From Bacillota bacterium (GTDB lineage Bacteria; Bacillota; Negativicutes; Sporomusales; Sporomusaceae), in assembly GCA_017889705.1 (NCBI GenBank), contig JAGGAB010000017.1, forward strand, positions 22,591-86,590: 64,000 bases of DNA, written 5' to 3'. Below are positions 17,468 to 27,456 of the stretch, one piece after another (position 1 is the stretch's first letter; every line of letters starts with the position of its first letter). Below the pieces are notes generated by a model, which had not been told where the DNA came from, ran no database searches, and worked only from the letters and a program-made list of their open reading frames with translations. Made by a program: the position numbers and the translations under genes.

Positions 17468-17974
17468 TTGTTACTATTTAAAGAGTACGTCTATAAACTA
17501 AGCGCCAGTTTGAATCTAATTGGCCTTTCGCTGACATTAGTCATGGTTGCAACAGTGGTAGTGGATATCTTTGGGCGTGCTCTCTTTAATATACCGCTGC
17601 AAGGATCTTATGAATTAGTCGAGTGCATCATGGGTTTGGTTATTGTATTCGCCATTGGTTATACGCAGGTGCGTAATTCCCATATTAATGTACCCGGCGT
17701 AATCGAGCTGCTTCCGCAAAGCGGTCAGAGAACAGCGAATGCAGTTGTCAATTTGATTGGTTTTGTCACATATAGTTTGTTTGCTTGGCAGGCCTTTATC
17801 AAGGCAGGCACGGAAATCAAAGCTCAAACTGTATCAGCAGTGCTGGCAATTCCCAAATATCCTTTCTTGTATGCCTGTGCCTTTGGCTTTGGTGTTCTGG
17901 CGCTGGTTTATCTGGCGCAAGCTTTTGCACCAGATGAGGTGGAAGAAAGTGATGAAACGGAAATAGGTGTTTGA
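17468..17974 (+). CDS. dctQ: TRAP transporter small permease (DctQ)
   Basis: Four-helix membrane protein of about 168 residues matching the small TRAP permease. Helices lie near residues 13-35, 45-65, 85-105 and 125-150, with the family's DIFGRALFNIPLQGSYELVE after helix 1. The start is uncertain. A GTG at 17459 lies almost on top of GAGGAGG (17451-17457), so TTG 17468, 10 bases beyond it, is more plausible. The gene completes the M-P-Q set. Its last bases overlap upstream in-frame codons of the following SDR frame. Confidence 0.82.
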   Translation: MLLFKEYVYKLSASLNLIGLSLTLVMVATVVVDIFGRALFNIPLQGSYELVECIMGLVIVFAIGYTQVRNSHINVPGVIELLPQSGQRTANAVVNLIGFVTYSLFAWQAFIKAGTEIKAQTVSAVLAIPKYPFLYACAFGFGVLALVYLAQAFAPDEVEESDETEIGV

Positions 17975-18009
17975 GCTTTACGCAGACAAGTGGTAGAGGA
18001 GTTGTTTAT

Positions 18010-18789
18010 ATGTTGGAGTTGTTTTCACTCAAAGGAAAAAACGCGATTGTTATTGGCGGTGCCGGCGGTATTGGCCAAGCGATCGCCCAAGGCTTGGCAG
18101 CAGCAGGCGCCACGGTAGGCATTGCCAGTAGAAGTGTTGAGTCTTTGCAAAGAGCAGTGCAGGAAATAAAGGAAGCCTGTCAGCTTGATGTCAGATATTA
18201 CACGGTTGACGCAGCTAATGAAGAGAGTATTGCGGCGTTGGTCAAGGCTTCGGTTTTAGATATGGGTAAAGTTGATATATTAGTCAATGCTCAGGGTTTT
18301 AATAAAAAGTTCAACGCGGAAGAGTTCCCTGCAGATGTTTTCAGGCAGATGTTTGACGTAAATGTCACTGGCGTAATGCTGTGCTGTAAACATTTCGGCA
18401 AGCACATGATTAAGAACGGGTATGGCAAAATCGTTAACGTATCATCTGTTCGCGGCAGAATTGCCACCCGTCATCCAGGTAATGCAGGATATTGCGGCAC
18501 CAAGGGCGCTTTGGACATGATTACCCGTCAGTTAGCGTCCGAGTTTGGCAAATACAACGTTACCGTTAATGCTATTGGGCCGACAGTTACGGAAACACCG
18601 ATGATGACTGAGATTCTGAATAGCCGTGGACCAGATGCAAGAAAAGAAATGGCGGAGCAGTTGCCAATGAAACGAATGGCTCTGCCGTCTGATTGTGTAG
18701 GACCTGCTGTGTTCTTGTGTTCTGATGCATCAGGCTTTGTAACCGGCAATATCATTTATCCAGATGGTGGTCTTACAGCTATTGGTTAA
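18010..18789 (+). CDS. Short-chain dehydrogenase/reductase, candidate phloroglucinol reductase
   Basis: Classical SDR of 259 residues with GGAGGIG (residues 16-22) for nucleotide binding, an N-x-x-G-like segment in VNAQGF, the serine in NVSSVRG and the catalytic pair YCGTK near residue 160. It ends with the typical PDGGLTAIG. Phloroglucinol reductase, which makes dihydrophloroglucinol with NADPH, belongs to this superfamily. Location beside the transhydroxylase and the ring-opening and side-chain genes makes that role likely. ATG 18010 has AGAGGAG ending 8 bases upstream; the codons before it overlap dctQ. Confidence 0.75.
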   Translation: MLELFSLKGKNAIVIGGAGGIGQAIAQGLAAAGATVGIASRSVESLQRAVQEIKEACQLDVRYYTVDAANEESIAALVKASVLDMGKVDILVNAQGFNKKFNAEEFPADVFRQMFDVNVTGVMLCCKHFGKHMIKNGYGKIVNVSSVRGRIATRHPGNAGYCGTKGALDMITRQLASEFGKYNVTVNAIGPTVTETPMMTEILNSRGPDARKEMAEQLPMKRMALPSDCVGPAVFLCSDASGFVTGNIIYPDGGLTAIG

Positions 18790-18812
18790 ACACTACTAAG
18801 GGAGATGCAGAT

Positions 18813-21062
18813 ATGGGATACGATAAAATTGTTACATCAACAGCATGGTCTCCTGGCCCTGGTTGTCACGGTGGATGTGGTGTGAAGCTATATGTTCAGG
18901 ATGACAAGGTTGTACACGTAGAAGGTGATGAACAGCACCCCTTTAGCAATGGCCGCGCCTGTCCTCGCTTGTTGGCAATGACACAATATATGTATCACCC
19001 CGACCGTATTACCTACCCGCTTAAACGGGTAGGTGAACGGGGTGAAGGGAATTTTGAGCGGATTACCTGGGACGAAGCGTTGGATATTATTGAGGAAAAA
19101 TTAAGCGGCATAAAAGAAGAATACGGTCCTGAGTCAGTGCTGTTTTGTCAGGGAACCGGACGGGATATTGGTGGGCCTATTTCTTTCTTGGCTTATTCTT
19201 ATGGCAGTCCCAATTGGGTTCAATTAGGATTAGGCGGTCATTCGTGTTATACACCTCGGCTTGGCGCCATGATGGCAACACATGGTGACTATGCGGTTAT
19301 GGATGCGGCTCAATTTTCGGAACAACGATATGATGACCCAGAGTATCAAGTGCCCAAGGTTATTATAATCTGGGGACAAAATCCAATGCCAGGTTGTCCG
19401 GATGGCTTTTTCGGCCACTGGGTTGTTGATTGCATGAAGCGGGGTTCAAAACTGATAGTTATTGATCCACGTTGGACCTGGTTCTCTTCCCGGGCAGAAC
19501 AGTTTTTGCAAATCAGGCCTGGTACTGATGGCGCACTGGCATTAGGCTTTATTAATGTCATTATCGATGAAGAACTGTACGACAAGGAATTTGTTGAAAA
19601 CTGGACAGAAGGCTTTGAAGAGCTGCGGCAGCGAGCAGCAGAATATCCACCCGAACGGGTTGCGGAAATCACCTGGATTCCGAAGGAAGATATCATTGCT
19701 GCTGCCCGGCTGTATGCGGGTGCTAAGCCGGCTGCTATTCATTGGGGTGTTCCAATCGATATGAATCCGGAAGGCTCAACCGTTGCTCAGGCTATCAGCC
19801 ATTTATGGTGTTTAACCGGCAATTTGGAGGTACCGGGTGGTAATATCATTGCCCGGCCCTCGCATGGTGTAACTACGTATCCCTTCTCTACTCAAGAAAT
19901 GCATGAACTCTATGGCGAAGATTTTGTAAAGCGTATGAATGAAAAACGGATCGGAGCCAAAGAGTATGCGATGGTCAGAAACTTCCGGGGCTGGGCGCAA
20001 CCTGATGTAACGGTGCAACAGATGCTGAGCGGTAAACCTTACCCGATCAAAGCCTGCTGGATTCAAACCAGTAATATATTGGGGGGCCAAGCGGTTGATG
20101 TGAAACTGCATCACGAAGCGTTGAAAAAGATGGATTTTGTTGTAGTGGCTGATCTGTTCCACAATCCGACATCAATGGCTGTTGCAGACATCATTCTGCC
20201 TGTTGCCTCTTTTGCCGAAAAGGAAAGTTTCCGCTCCTGGTGGGCGCCGTTGCAGGTGATTTCACCGGCAGTCAAGGTCGGCGAATGCCGGTCAGATTGG
20301 GAAATTAATCTGGAGCTGGCCAAACGGTTTAATCCAGAACTCAAAAGACGTTATGAAACTGTTAAAGATCTTATTAATGACAGGATGAAAATCGCTGGGA
20401 CAACCTATGAGCAATTGCAGAAAGATGGCGGTTGGGTAATGCCTGCTAGGAACAGTTCCACACGGCCTTACCGACGGCATGAAAAAGGGTTGCTGCGTCC
20501 TGATGGAAAGCCAGGTTTTCGGACACCGTCAGGCAAAGTTGAATTTTCCAGCCGAAGTTATGGCGAGTGGGGGCTTGATCCCTTACCCTACTTCAGTGAG
20601 CCGCCGGCAAGTGAAGTACGTACGCCGGAACAATTTGAAAAGTATCCGTTAATCATGGTGACAGGGCGTCGTTCATCCGTGTATTTCCACTCCGAACACC
20701 GAATGATTCCATGGCTGCGTGAGTGTGATCCTGACCCAGTTGTTGAAATCCACCCCAGTGTGGCTAACCCATTAGGGGTTGAGAATGGCGAATGGGTTTA
20801 TATTGAGAATGATCAAGGGCGGATTAGACGCAAGGCAGTGGTGACACCGATTGTGCATCCCAAAGTAATTAGTGTACCTCATGGTTGGTGGCTGCCGGAG
20901 CAGTCCGGCAAAGAACCAAACTTGTTTGGTATCTGGGATATCAATTGTAATGTGCTGACGCCGACTGGTACTCAAAGCAAATCCGGCTATGGCGGCGGGG
21001 CTTATAAAACTACGCTGGTTAAGATTGTGAAGATCAGGGAAAGGCAGGAGCGCAATGGCTAG
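18813..21062 (+). CDS. Molybdopterin-dependent oxidoreductase catalytic subunit (DMSO-reductase superfamily), substrate unknown
   Basis: A 749-residue bis-molybdopterin enzyme. The N-terminal cluster motif has only C18, C22 and C50, spaced C-x3-C-x27-C; the usual first cysteine, expected near residue 14, is Pro. A possible Mo-ligand Cys is C145 in GGHSCYTPR. The C-terminal cofactor-binding part ends with the usual GTQSKSGYGGGAYKT. No twin-arginine signal is visible, so it should be cytoplasmic. It overlaps by 8 bases a small ferredoxin-like subunit. Relatives include thiosulfate/arsenate-reductase-like enzymes and catechol dehydroxylases. In this island it could dehydroxylate a polyphenol or form the tetrahydroxybenzene cosubstrate of the transhydroxylase. 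Both ideas are inference. Confidence 0.85.
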   Translation: MGYDKIVTSTAWSPGPGCHGGCGVKLYVQDDKVVHVEGDEQHPFSNGRACPRLLAMTQYMYHPDRITYPLKRVGERGEGNFERITWDEALDIIEEKLSGIKEEYGPESVLFCQGTGRDIGGPISFLAYSYGSPNWVQLGLGGHSCYTPRLGAMMATHGDYAVMDAAQFSEQRYDDPEYQVPKVIIIWGQNPMPGCPDGFFGHWVVDCMKRGSKLIVIDPRWTWFSSRAEQFLQIRPGTDGALALGFINVIIDEELYDKEFVENWTEGFEELRQRAAEYPPERVAEITWIPKEDIIAAARLYAGAKPAAIHWGVPIDMNPEGSTVAQAISHLWCLTGNLEVPGGNIIARPSHGVTTYPFSTQEMHELYGEDFVKRMNEKRIGAKEYAMVRNFRGWAQPDVTVQQMLSGKPYPIKACWIQTSNILGGQAVDVKLHHEALKKMDFVVVADLFHNPTSMAVADIILPVASFAEKESFRSWWAPLQVISPAVKVGECRSDWEINLELAKRFNPELKRRYETVKDLINDRMKIAGTTYEQLQKDGGWVMPARNSSTRPYRRHEKGLLRPDGKPGFRTPSGKVEFSSRSYGEWGLDPLPYFSEPPASEVRTPEQFEKYPLIMVTGRRSSVYFHSEHRMIPWLRECDPDPVVEIHPSVANPLGVENGEWVYIENDQGRIRRKAVVTPIVHPKVISVPHGWWLPEQSGKEPNLFGIWDINCNVLTPTGTQSKSGYGGGAYKTTLVKIVKIRERQERNG

Positions 21063-21384
21063 AAAAGGCTTACTGATTGACTATGAGTATTGTACCGGTT
21101 GTCATACATGCGAGGTGGCTTGTAAGCAAGAGCACCATTATCCGCCAGGCAAGTGGGGTATAAAAATAAATGAAGTGGTGCTGGAAACCTTTAATAAAGT
21201 AGAAATTGATTATCTCCCCTTTCCCACTGATCTTTGCGATCTTTGTCAGCATAGAACAGTAAATGGCGAGCTGCCTTCCTGCGTGAAACACTGTCAAGCG
21301 GCTTGTATGGCATATGGAGAGATTAGCGAATTAGCAAAACAAATGGAAGAAAAGCCCAAAACAGTATTGTTTGCTCCTAGATGA
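21055..21384 (+). CDS. Small 4Fe-4S electron-transfer subunit of the preceding molybdo-enzyme
   Basis: A 109-residue ferredoxin-like protein with two cysteine sets: CTGCHTCEVAC (four cysteines, residues 13-23) and a second set CDLC with CVKHC further on, enough for two [4Fe-4S] clusters. It resembles a shortened NrfC/PsrB-type subunit. Its start overlaps the stop of the 749-residue subunit (8 bases), strong evidence that the two form a complex. No membrane anchor subunit follows, so electrons probably go to or from a soluble partner. Confidence 0.85.
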   Translation: MARKGLLIDYEYCTGCHTCEVACKQEHHYPPGKWGIKINEVVLETFNKVEIDYLPFPTDLCDLCQHRTVNGELPSCVKHCQAACMAYGEISELAKQMEEKPKTVLFAPR

Positions 21385-21445
21385 GGGCCTTAGCCTGAGT
21401 TATGAGCAGTGTGCTAGTGAATACATTGAGGAGGTATACAAAAAT

Positions 21446-23977
21446 ATGGCTGATCAGGAGCAAGTATTTTGTAATTTGACCAATGGTGGTCCGATTTCCG
21501 TCTATGTACGAGACGGAAAAATTGTCCGAGTCCGTCCTTTGCAAATCCCGGAAGCGGAGTATAAGCCTTGGGTGATTGAAGCTGGCGGCAAAAAGTACTC
21601 TCCGCCTAAAGCGGTGCGTTTATCGCCGCCGGCACATGCGGAAAGAAACCGGCTTGAATCAGAGAATCGAATTTTGTACCCATTGAAGCGGGTGGATTTT
21701 GACCCTAATGGTGAGCGGAATCCGCAAAACCGTGGTAAATCAGGGTATGTTCGCATTAGCTGGGAAGAGGCGCTTGGAATTGTGTCAAGTGAAATCAAGC
21801 GATTAACCGACACCTATGGCGGCTCGGCTATTACGGGGATGACATCATCCCACCATAACTGGGGCGTTGTCGGCTATAAAATGGGGCCGTTCTCGCGTTT
21901 TATGAATATGCTCAACTATACTCCGGTGCTTGACAATCCGGACAGCTGGGAAGGCTGGCACTGGGGCGCAACTCATATGTATGGTTTTCAGTGGCGTCTC
22001 GGCATGCCTGAACAATTTGATCTGTTGGAAGACGCACTGCAAAACACCGAAATGATCGTTTTTTGGTCTAACGACCCGGACACCACGCGCGGTACCTATA
22101 GCGGTCAAGAGTCGGCAATCTGGCGTGTATGGTTAAAGGAAAAGGGAATCAAAACAGTTTTTATTGATCCATTCTACAATTATACGGCCGCCGCTATGGA
22201 TGGTACTTGGCTTCCACCAAGGCCGGGAACAGATACGGCACTGGCAATGGCTATTGCATATGTGTGGCTCACAGAAGGCACATATGATAAAGAATATATT
22301 GAAGAAAAAACCATAGGCTTTAATGAATTTAAGGACTATATCCTTGGTGCCGGTGATGATAGTATCGCCAAAAGTCCGGAATGGGCTGCTGCCGAATGCG
22401 GCATTGAGGCCCGTAAAATTGTTGCTTTAGCACGGGAGTGGGCATCTAAACGGACAAGCCTGAGCAGTGGTGCGCGCGGCGGAGAAGGCAGTGCCTGCCG
22501 GACTGCATACGGAACTGAATGGGCGCGGATGATGGTTGCGCTTCAAGCCATGCAAGGACTTGGCAAACCAGGAATTTCAATTTGGGGAACATCCATGGGA
22601 GCGCCTGCCGATAGTGATACCTGGTTCCCGGGCTATGCTGAACCGCGGGGGCAGATGGGCAAATCTGATGTAGCGAAAAATAAGCTATCGCTGCAAAACA
22701 AAACAAAGCAGCGGTTATTCCGCTTGACCCTGCCGGAAGCCATTTTGACAGGCAAAGAAGAATTCTGGGGTGATGGCTTCTGCGGTCAGAACCTGGAGCA
22801 GCAGTTTAAACAAAACATTTACCCGATGGAGGGGCATTCCACTGTCAAGATGTTCTATCGCTATGGTGGTTCCTTTATGGGCACCATGTCAGATACGAAT
22901 AAATGGGTAAAAATGTACCAAAGCGATAAACTTGAATTTGTTATAAACCAAGACTGCTGGTATGGCAGTGAAGCTAAGTTTGCTGATATTATCCTGCCGG
23001 CTTGTACCAACCTGGAGCGTAATGATATAGGCGAATGGGCAGCCTGCGGCGGCTACACTACCAATGCGCATATCGGTAATAATTACCGGGTAATTGTCAG
23101 ACAGCAAAAATGCGTAGAGCCTCTGGGCGAATCGAAATCAGACTATGAAATTTTCACCCTCCTGGCCGATAAGCTGGGGATGAAGGATTTGTATACCGAA
23201 GGAAATAACGAAGACGACTGGGCAAGACTGTTCTACGAGTCGTCCGATGTAGCTAAAACCCTCTCTTGGGACGAGTTCAACAAAAAAGGTTATCACCTCA
23301 TTCCGGTTCCGGAAAATTATAAATCCAAACCAGGCTTACGCTGGTTTGCTGAAGGCCGGGACGTTGATACTGCAGATAGCGGCAACCCTAAACGCGGTAC
23401 AGAAAAGGCTAAGGAATTGGGAACCTATTCCGGAAAAATTGAGTTTGCATCAGAGAGCCTGAGACAAAATATGCCGGATGACGAAGAGCGCCCAATTGTT
23501 CCACATTATATCCCGTCCTGGGAAGGGCATAGAAGTGAGGGGTATAAGAAATATCCACTGCAGATTATTTCCCCGCACCCACGCTTTTCTTTCCATACCG
23601 CTTATGATAATCACACGGCTTGGGTAAACGAGATTCCGCTGCACCGCGTAGAAAAAGACGGTTATCAATGGTGGCCGGTTCGCCTCAATCCGGCGGATGC
23701 CAAAGTTAGAAATGTTAAGGGCGGCGACATTGTGGAGCTGTATAATGACCGGGGCTCAGTGCTGTGTATTGCCGAAGTCACCGAACGTGTTCCTGCTGGC
23801 ACACTGCACAGCTATGGCTGTTCGGCTAAATATGATCCGCTGGTGCCGGGTAAACCAGGTTCGACTGACAAAGCCGGCTGCGTAAACCTGTTGACGACTT
23901 CGCGGATGCTGTCAAAACATGCGCCGGGTATGACCCCGAATTCATGTCTTTGCGAATTAAGAAAGTGGGAGGGTTAA
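21446..23977 (+). CDS. athL: Pyrogallol-phloroglucinol transhydroxylase, large subunit
   Basis: Molybdopterin enzyme that moves a hydroxyl between 1,2,3,5-tetrahydroxybenzene and pyrogallol, giving phloroglucinol. The 843-residue protein lacks the N-terminal Fe-S cysteine motif, as in Pelobacter acidigallici AthL. The active-site residues I recall from that enzyme (H144, D174, S175 as Mo ligand, W176) have matches at H136, D166, S167 and W168, a constant offset of 8. ATG 21446 is chosen: GAGGAGG lies at 21428-21434, and the 25 upstream codons, from 21371, overlap the ferredoxin gene and have no family match. A resorcinol-hydroxylase-type activity is the main alternative. Confidence 0.88.
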   Translation: MADQEQVFCNLTNGGPISVYVRDGKIVRVRPLQIPEAEYKPWVIEAGGKKYSPPKAVRLSPPAHAERNRLESENRILYPLKRVDFDPNGERNPQNRGKSGYVRISWEEALGIVSSEIKRLTDTYGGSAITGMTSSHHNWGVVGYKMGPFSRFMNMLNYTPVLDNPDSWEGWHWGATHMYGFQWRLGMPEQFDLLEDALQNTEMIVFWSNDPDTTRGTYSGQESAIWRVWLKEKGIKTVFIDPFYNYTAAAMDGTWLPPRPGTDTALAMAIAYVWLTEGTYDKEYIEEKTIGFNEFKDYILGAGDDSIAKSPEWAAAECGIEARKIVALAREWASKRTSLSSGARGGEGSACRTAYGTEWARMMVALQAMQGLGKPGISIWGTSMGAPADSDTWFPGYAEPRGQMGKSDVAKNKLSLQNKTKQRLFRLTLPEAILTGKEEFWGDGFCGQNLEQQFKQNIYPMEGHSTVKMFYRYGGSFMGTMSDTNKWVKMYQSDKLEFVINQDCWYGSEAKFADIILPACTNLERNDIGEWAACGGYTTNAHIGNNYRVIVRQQKCVEPLGESKSDYEIFTLLADKLGMKDLYTEGNNEDDWARLFYESSDVAKTLSWDEFNKKGYHLIPVPENYKSKPGLRWFAEGRDVDTADSGNPKRGTEKAKELGTYSGKIEFASESLRQNMPDDEERPIVPHYIPSWEGHRSEGYKKYPLQIISPHPRFSFHTAYDNHTAWVNEIPLHRVEKDGYQWWPVRLNPADAKVRNVKGGDIVELYNDRGSVLCIAEVTERVPAGTLHSYGCSAKYDPLVPGKPGSTDKAGCVNLLTTSRMLSKHAPGMTPNSCLCELRKWEG

Positions 23978-23979
23978 AA

Positions 23980-24831
23980 ATGGCTAAATATCGTTTTGTT
24001 ATTGATGTTGAAAAATGTACCGGCTGTCACTCTTGCTTTCTGGCCTGTAAGGATGAGTACATCGGAAACGACTACCTGCCGACTGCCGCAGCGCAGCCGG
24101 AAAAGGGGCATACCTGGATTAAACTGAACGAAACAGAGCAAGGCCAGGGAACAAAAATCAAAGTCGATTATATTCCAGTTATGTGTCAGCAGTGTGCGGA
24201 TACTCCCTGTGCAGTTGCAGCACCTGCCGGGGCGGTATATAAGAGAGCTGACGGCATCGTCATTATTGATCCGGAGAAAGCCAAAGGCTGCAAAGCAATC
24301 GTTAACTCGTGTCCTTACCGCGCAGTGTATTGGAATGATGAGAAAAACTTGCCGCAAAAATGCACAATGTGTGCCCACATGCTAGATAACGGTGAAAAAA
24401 CAACTCGCTGTGCTGAAGCTTGTCCTACCGGGGCATTGGTATTCGGTGATACAGAGGATAAGAACAGTGCTATTTCCAGGATTTTAGCGGAAAAAGCAGG
24501 CAGGGTTGAGGTGTTTAAGCCGGAGTTAGCTGTGGAAGCGACAACAAAATATATCAACTTACCGAAACCGTTTATAGCCGGTGAAGTACTGTTAGCCGAC
24601 AGACCAGGCGAATGTTTGAAAGGCGCTAAAGTAACACTGACTGCTAAAGAGGACGATACTTTCCTGCTGGAAGTACAAACCGACGTTTTTGGTGATTTTG
24701 AGTTCAAAAACTTAGAAAGCAATAAGAACTACATCATAAAAGCTGAATATGAGGGCTATTATTTCACTGAACTCACTGTGCGGACATATGCCAGTCAAAA
24801 TCTCGGCGAAATAGTCCTGAACCCTCGGTAA
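23980..24831 (+). CDS. bthL: Pyrogallol-phloroglucinol transhydroxylase, small Fe-S subunit
   Basis: The 283-residue partner of the large subunit. N-terminal part: cysteine sets CTGCHSCFLAC, CQQCADTPC, CTMCAHML and CAEAC, fitting three [4Fe-4S] clusters with a degenerate middle site, as I recall for BthL of Pelobacter acidigallici. The stretch DGIVIIDPEKAKG is nearly identical to that protein. C-terminal part, from about residue 190: a beta-barrel, carboxypeptidase-regulatory-like domain (GAKVTLTAKEDD, DVFGDFEFKNL), which is the unusual third domain of BthL. ATG 23980 lies 2 bases after the large-subunit stop with GGGAGGG upstream. Confidence 0.88.
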   Translation: MAKYRFVIDVEKCTGCHSCFLACKDEYIGNDYLPTAAAQPEKGHTWIKLNETEQGQGTKIKVDYIPVMCQQCADTPCAVAAPAGAVYKRADGIVIIDPEKAKGCKAIVNSCPYRAVYWNDEKNLPQKCTMCAHMLDNGEKTTRCAEACPTGALVFGDTEDKNSAISRILAEKAGRVEVFKPELAVEATTKYINLPKPFIAGEVLLADRPGECLKGAKVTLTAKEDDTFLLEVQTDVFGDFEFKNLESNKNYIIKAEYEGYYFTELTVRTYASQNLGEIVLNPR

Positions 24832-24880
24832 GCTAGTGATGTCAGCAGATATTTACTAGTATCTGGTAAAGCAGGATAGA

Positions 24881-24924
24881 GCCGCCCTAGGCCTTCATAA
24901 TGTAGCGAATTGGAGAAGGGCGGC
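24881..24924 (+). terminator. Terminator-like hairpin between transhydroxylase and thiolase genes
   Basis: Arms GCCGCCCT (24881-24888) and AGGGCGGC (24917-24924) with a 28-base loop, followed by TTTACTG. The T tract is short, so termination is probably partial. An in-frame extension of the thiolase frame runs through it and is not translated in my reading. Confidence 0.5.
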
Positions 24925-24975
24925 TTTACTGCTAAATTGGGTTTTCGCAAAGGCTTGGTAAATGGGGGATTTGAA

Positions 24976-26166
24976 ATGGAAGAGGTAGTAATTGTGAGTG
25001 CTGTGCGAACAGCACTTGGAAAAATCGGCGGAACTTTGAAAAATGTACAACCGGAAGATTTAGCAACACTGGTGATGAAAGAATCAGTTCAGCGTGCGCA
25101 GATTAAGCCTGAAAACATAGATGAAGTTATCTTTGGACAGACCAAGCAAAGTGCAGATGCGGCAAATATAGCGCGCGTAGCAGCGTTGAGGGCCGGCATT
25201 CCCATTGAGGTTCCGGCTTTCACGGTAATGCGCCAGTGCGGGTCTGGGCTGCAAGCGGTGAATAATGCCGCCGAAGCCATTATGTGTGGCCGCGCGAATG
25301 TAATTGTGGCCGGTGGTACGGAAAGCATGAGTAATGCGCCGTATTATCTGCGCAATGCCCGGTATGGATATGGAGCAGGAAATGCCGTACTTGTTGATTC
25401 CAATACTGAGAGCCAGCCAGGCTCGCAGCCCCGGGAAGTATACGGTGAGCTGACAATGGGGTTAACCGCAGAAAACTTGGCTGTCAAATACGGAATCAGT
25501 CGTGAGGAACAGGATGAATTTGCGCTGATGAGTCAGCAGCGGGCGGCACAGGCAATTAGTCAAGGCCGTTTTCAGGACGAAATCGTGCCTGTTGTAATTC
25601 CACAGCGTAAAGGTGAGTCGATAGTGTTTGACACCGATGAATTTCCGCGCAAAACATCGCTTGAACACCTTGCTAAACTAAAACCAGTGTTTAAAGCCGG
25701 CGGAACGGTAACAGCCGGCAATTCTTCCGGTCGCAATGACGGTGCAGCAAGTTTGGTCATTATGTCGGCAAAAGAAGCGCAGAGGAACAACCTGAAACCG
25801 TTAGCCATTCTGCTGGGGCATGCGGCAGCCGGAGTATCGCCGGAGATCATGGGGATTGGCCCGGCACCTGCTATGCGCAGGGCGCTTAGGATGGCCGGCT
25901 TATCAATAAGCGATATTGGTCTGATTGAGCTGAATGAGGCATTTGCGGCACAGAGCCTGGCCGTAATTAAAGAGCTGGATTTAAACAAGGAAATTGTCAA
26001 TGTCAACGGCGGTGCCATTGCCTTAGGTCATCCGTTAGGCTGCTCAGGCGCGAGGATTTTAACGACCTTGATTCACGAAATGAAAAAACGGCAAGTTCGG
26101 TATGGTGCAGCAACACTATGTATTGCCGGTGGGCAGGGAATTGCCAGCGTAGTTGAACTGGCATGA
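24976..26166 (+). CDS. Acetyl-CoA C-acyltransferase (thiolase), copy 1
   Basis: Degradative-type thiolase of 396 residues. The nucleophilic Cys is in [13 protein letters not shown], the His in [14 protein letters not shown], and the second Cys region in [10 protein letters not shown]. In this island it would split acetoacetyl-CoA to two acetyl-CoA at the end of phloroglucinol breakdown. ATG 24976 (GGGGGATTTGAA upstream) begins at the family N terminus [12 protein letters not shown]; the 22 codons before it, from 24910, lie across a hairpin. A second, divergent thiolase occurs at 35496. Confidence 0.92.
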   Translation: MEEVVIVSAVRTALGKIGGTLKNVQPEDLATLVMKESVQRAQIKPENIDEVIFGQTKQSADAANIARVAALRAGIPIEVPAFTVMRQCGSGLQAVNNAAEAIMCGRANVIVAGGTESMSNAPYYLRNARYGYGAGNAVLVDSNTESQPGSQPREVYGELTMGLTAENLAVKYGISREEQDEFALMSQQRAAQAISQGRFQDEIVPVVIPQRKGESIVFDTDEFPRKTSLEHLAKLKPVFKAGGTVTAGNSSGRNDGAASLVIMSAKEAQRNNLKPLAILLGHAAAGVSPEIMGIGPAPAMRRALRMAGLSISDIGLIELNEAFAAQSLAVIKELDLNKEIVNVNGGAIALGHPLGCSGARILTTLIHEMKKRQVRYGAATLCIAGGQGIASVVELA

Positions 26167-26173
26167 CAACCGT

Positions 26174-27424
26174 ATGAAAAACTGGACCATGTCAAATGTT
26201 GGGCGATGGCGTTTTGTAATTATCGGCTTTAATATGATGCTCGTATTGGGCTTTTTGGATTCCTGGTCAATTTTTGTATTACCCATAGAGGCGGAATTCG
26301 GCTGGCGGCGTGATCAGACAACACTGGCTTATAGTTTCGCGATGATCAGTTTTTCTCTTGGCATACTTCTGGGAGGGCCGCTGATTGATCGCCGGGGTCC
26401 TCGCTTGACAGCAACTGTGGCAGGAAGTCTGCTTTGTGTTGGCCTATTTGCTGCCGCGTTTACCAGTCAACTGCTTCACTTATATTTCGCCTATGGACTG
26501 GTATGTGGTTTGTCTATCGGTTTACTGTATAACTGCATTATTGCCACTGTTGTCAGATGGTTTCCTGACAAACCGGGTTTGGTCACCGGTCTGCTTATGG
26601 TGGGAACAGGGGCTGGCAGTGTGGCTCTGGGGATATGGGTGGCGCCATTGTTTGACATTATCAGCTGGCGGGTTGTATTGCAGCTGCTGGGGGCTAGTGC
26701 CATGCTGCTTATTGTTGGTGCCGGTCAGTTGCTGCGCGATCCGGGCAGCTCCCCCGTTACACAGCAGGTTAGCGGCAAAACGGTTGGGCAAAAGCATGAT
26801 TATCAATGGCAGGAAGTTATCCGTATGCCCGCCTTTTGGGGCATCTGGTTTTGGCATTTGTTTATTATTGCTGGTGGACAGTCTGCGCTAGGACATATTG
26901 TTCCCTATGGTGTTGAGCAGGGAGTACAAGCGAAGCAGGCGGCGCTGGCAATGGGAGTACTGGCGGTAAGTAATGCTTGTGGACGGGTTGTGTTTGGCTA
27001 TCTGGCCGATCAAGCCGGCCGAAAATTTGCTATGATTTTGGCCGGGGCAACAATGACCATTGCCATGGTCAGTCTTGCCGTTAGTGTGAGTTATCTAGGC
27101 TTAGTGGGATTGCTGGTTTCCGCAATCTTAATCGGCTTTGGCTATGGCGGGACAATACCACAGGTCTCGGCGGTTGTAGGCGATTTTTTTGGCACCAAAC
27201 ATTTCGGAGTCAACTTTGGGCTTGCTTCCACCGGCATTGCTGTTGCAGCAATTATTGGCCCGTATCTGAGTGGGTGTATCAAATCGTTTGCTGGCGATTA
27301 TGAACGTAGTTTTTACTTGCTGGCAGTGCTGGCGTTAGTCAGCAGCATAATGCCGCTGTATATTCATAATCCACAAGTCGGGCCTGTGACAAAAATTATA
27401 AGTGATAAAGGTGCGGAAGTTTAG
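26174..27424 (+). CDS. MFS transporter, OFA (oxalate/formate antiporter)-like
   Basis: Twelve predicted membrane helices in about 416 residues, with a central cytoplasmic loop near residue 195. Signatures such as [11 protein letters not shown] between helices 2 and 3 and [13 protein letters not shown] in the second half mark the major facilitator superfamily, and overall appearance is that of monocarboxylate/OFA-type carriers. The start is unclear: ATG 26174 and ATG 26189 are both possible, and neither has a strong ribosome site. The frame begins inside the thiolase gene, so translation may be coupled. A carrier for organic acids such as acetate, acetoacetate or an aromatic acid fits the setting. 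Confidence 0.78.
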   Translation: MKNWTMSNVGRWRFVIIGFNMMLVLGFLDSWSIFVLPIEAEFGWRRDQTTLAYSFAMISFSLGILLGGPLIDRRGPRLTATVAGSLLCVGLFAAAFTSQLLHLYFAYGLVCGLSIGLLYNCIIATVVRWFPDKPGLVTGLLMVGTGAGSVALGIWVAPLFDIISWRVVLQLLGASAMLLIVGAGQLLRDPGSSPVTQQVSGKTVGQKHDYQWQEVIRMPAFWGIWFWHLFIIAGGQSALGHIVPYGVEQGVQAKQAALAMGVLAVSNACGRVVFGYLADQAGRKFAMILAGATMTIAMVSLAVSVSYLGLVGLLVSAILIGFGYGGTIPQVSAVVGDFFGTKHFGVNFGLASTGIAVAAIIGPYLSGCIKSFAGDYERSFYLLAVLALVSSIMPLYIHNPQVGPVTKIISDKGAEV

Positions 27425-27456
27425 GGATAGGAAACTGCAGATTGCTGGAGGTAAAG

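Noticed and set aside
21371..21445. 25-codon N-terminal extension of the transhydroxylase large subunit
   Set aside because: It overlaps the ferredoxin gene, has no family match, and a good ribosome site serves ATG 21446.
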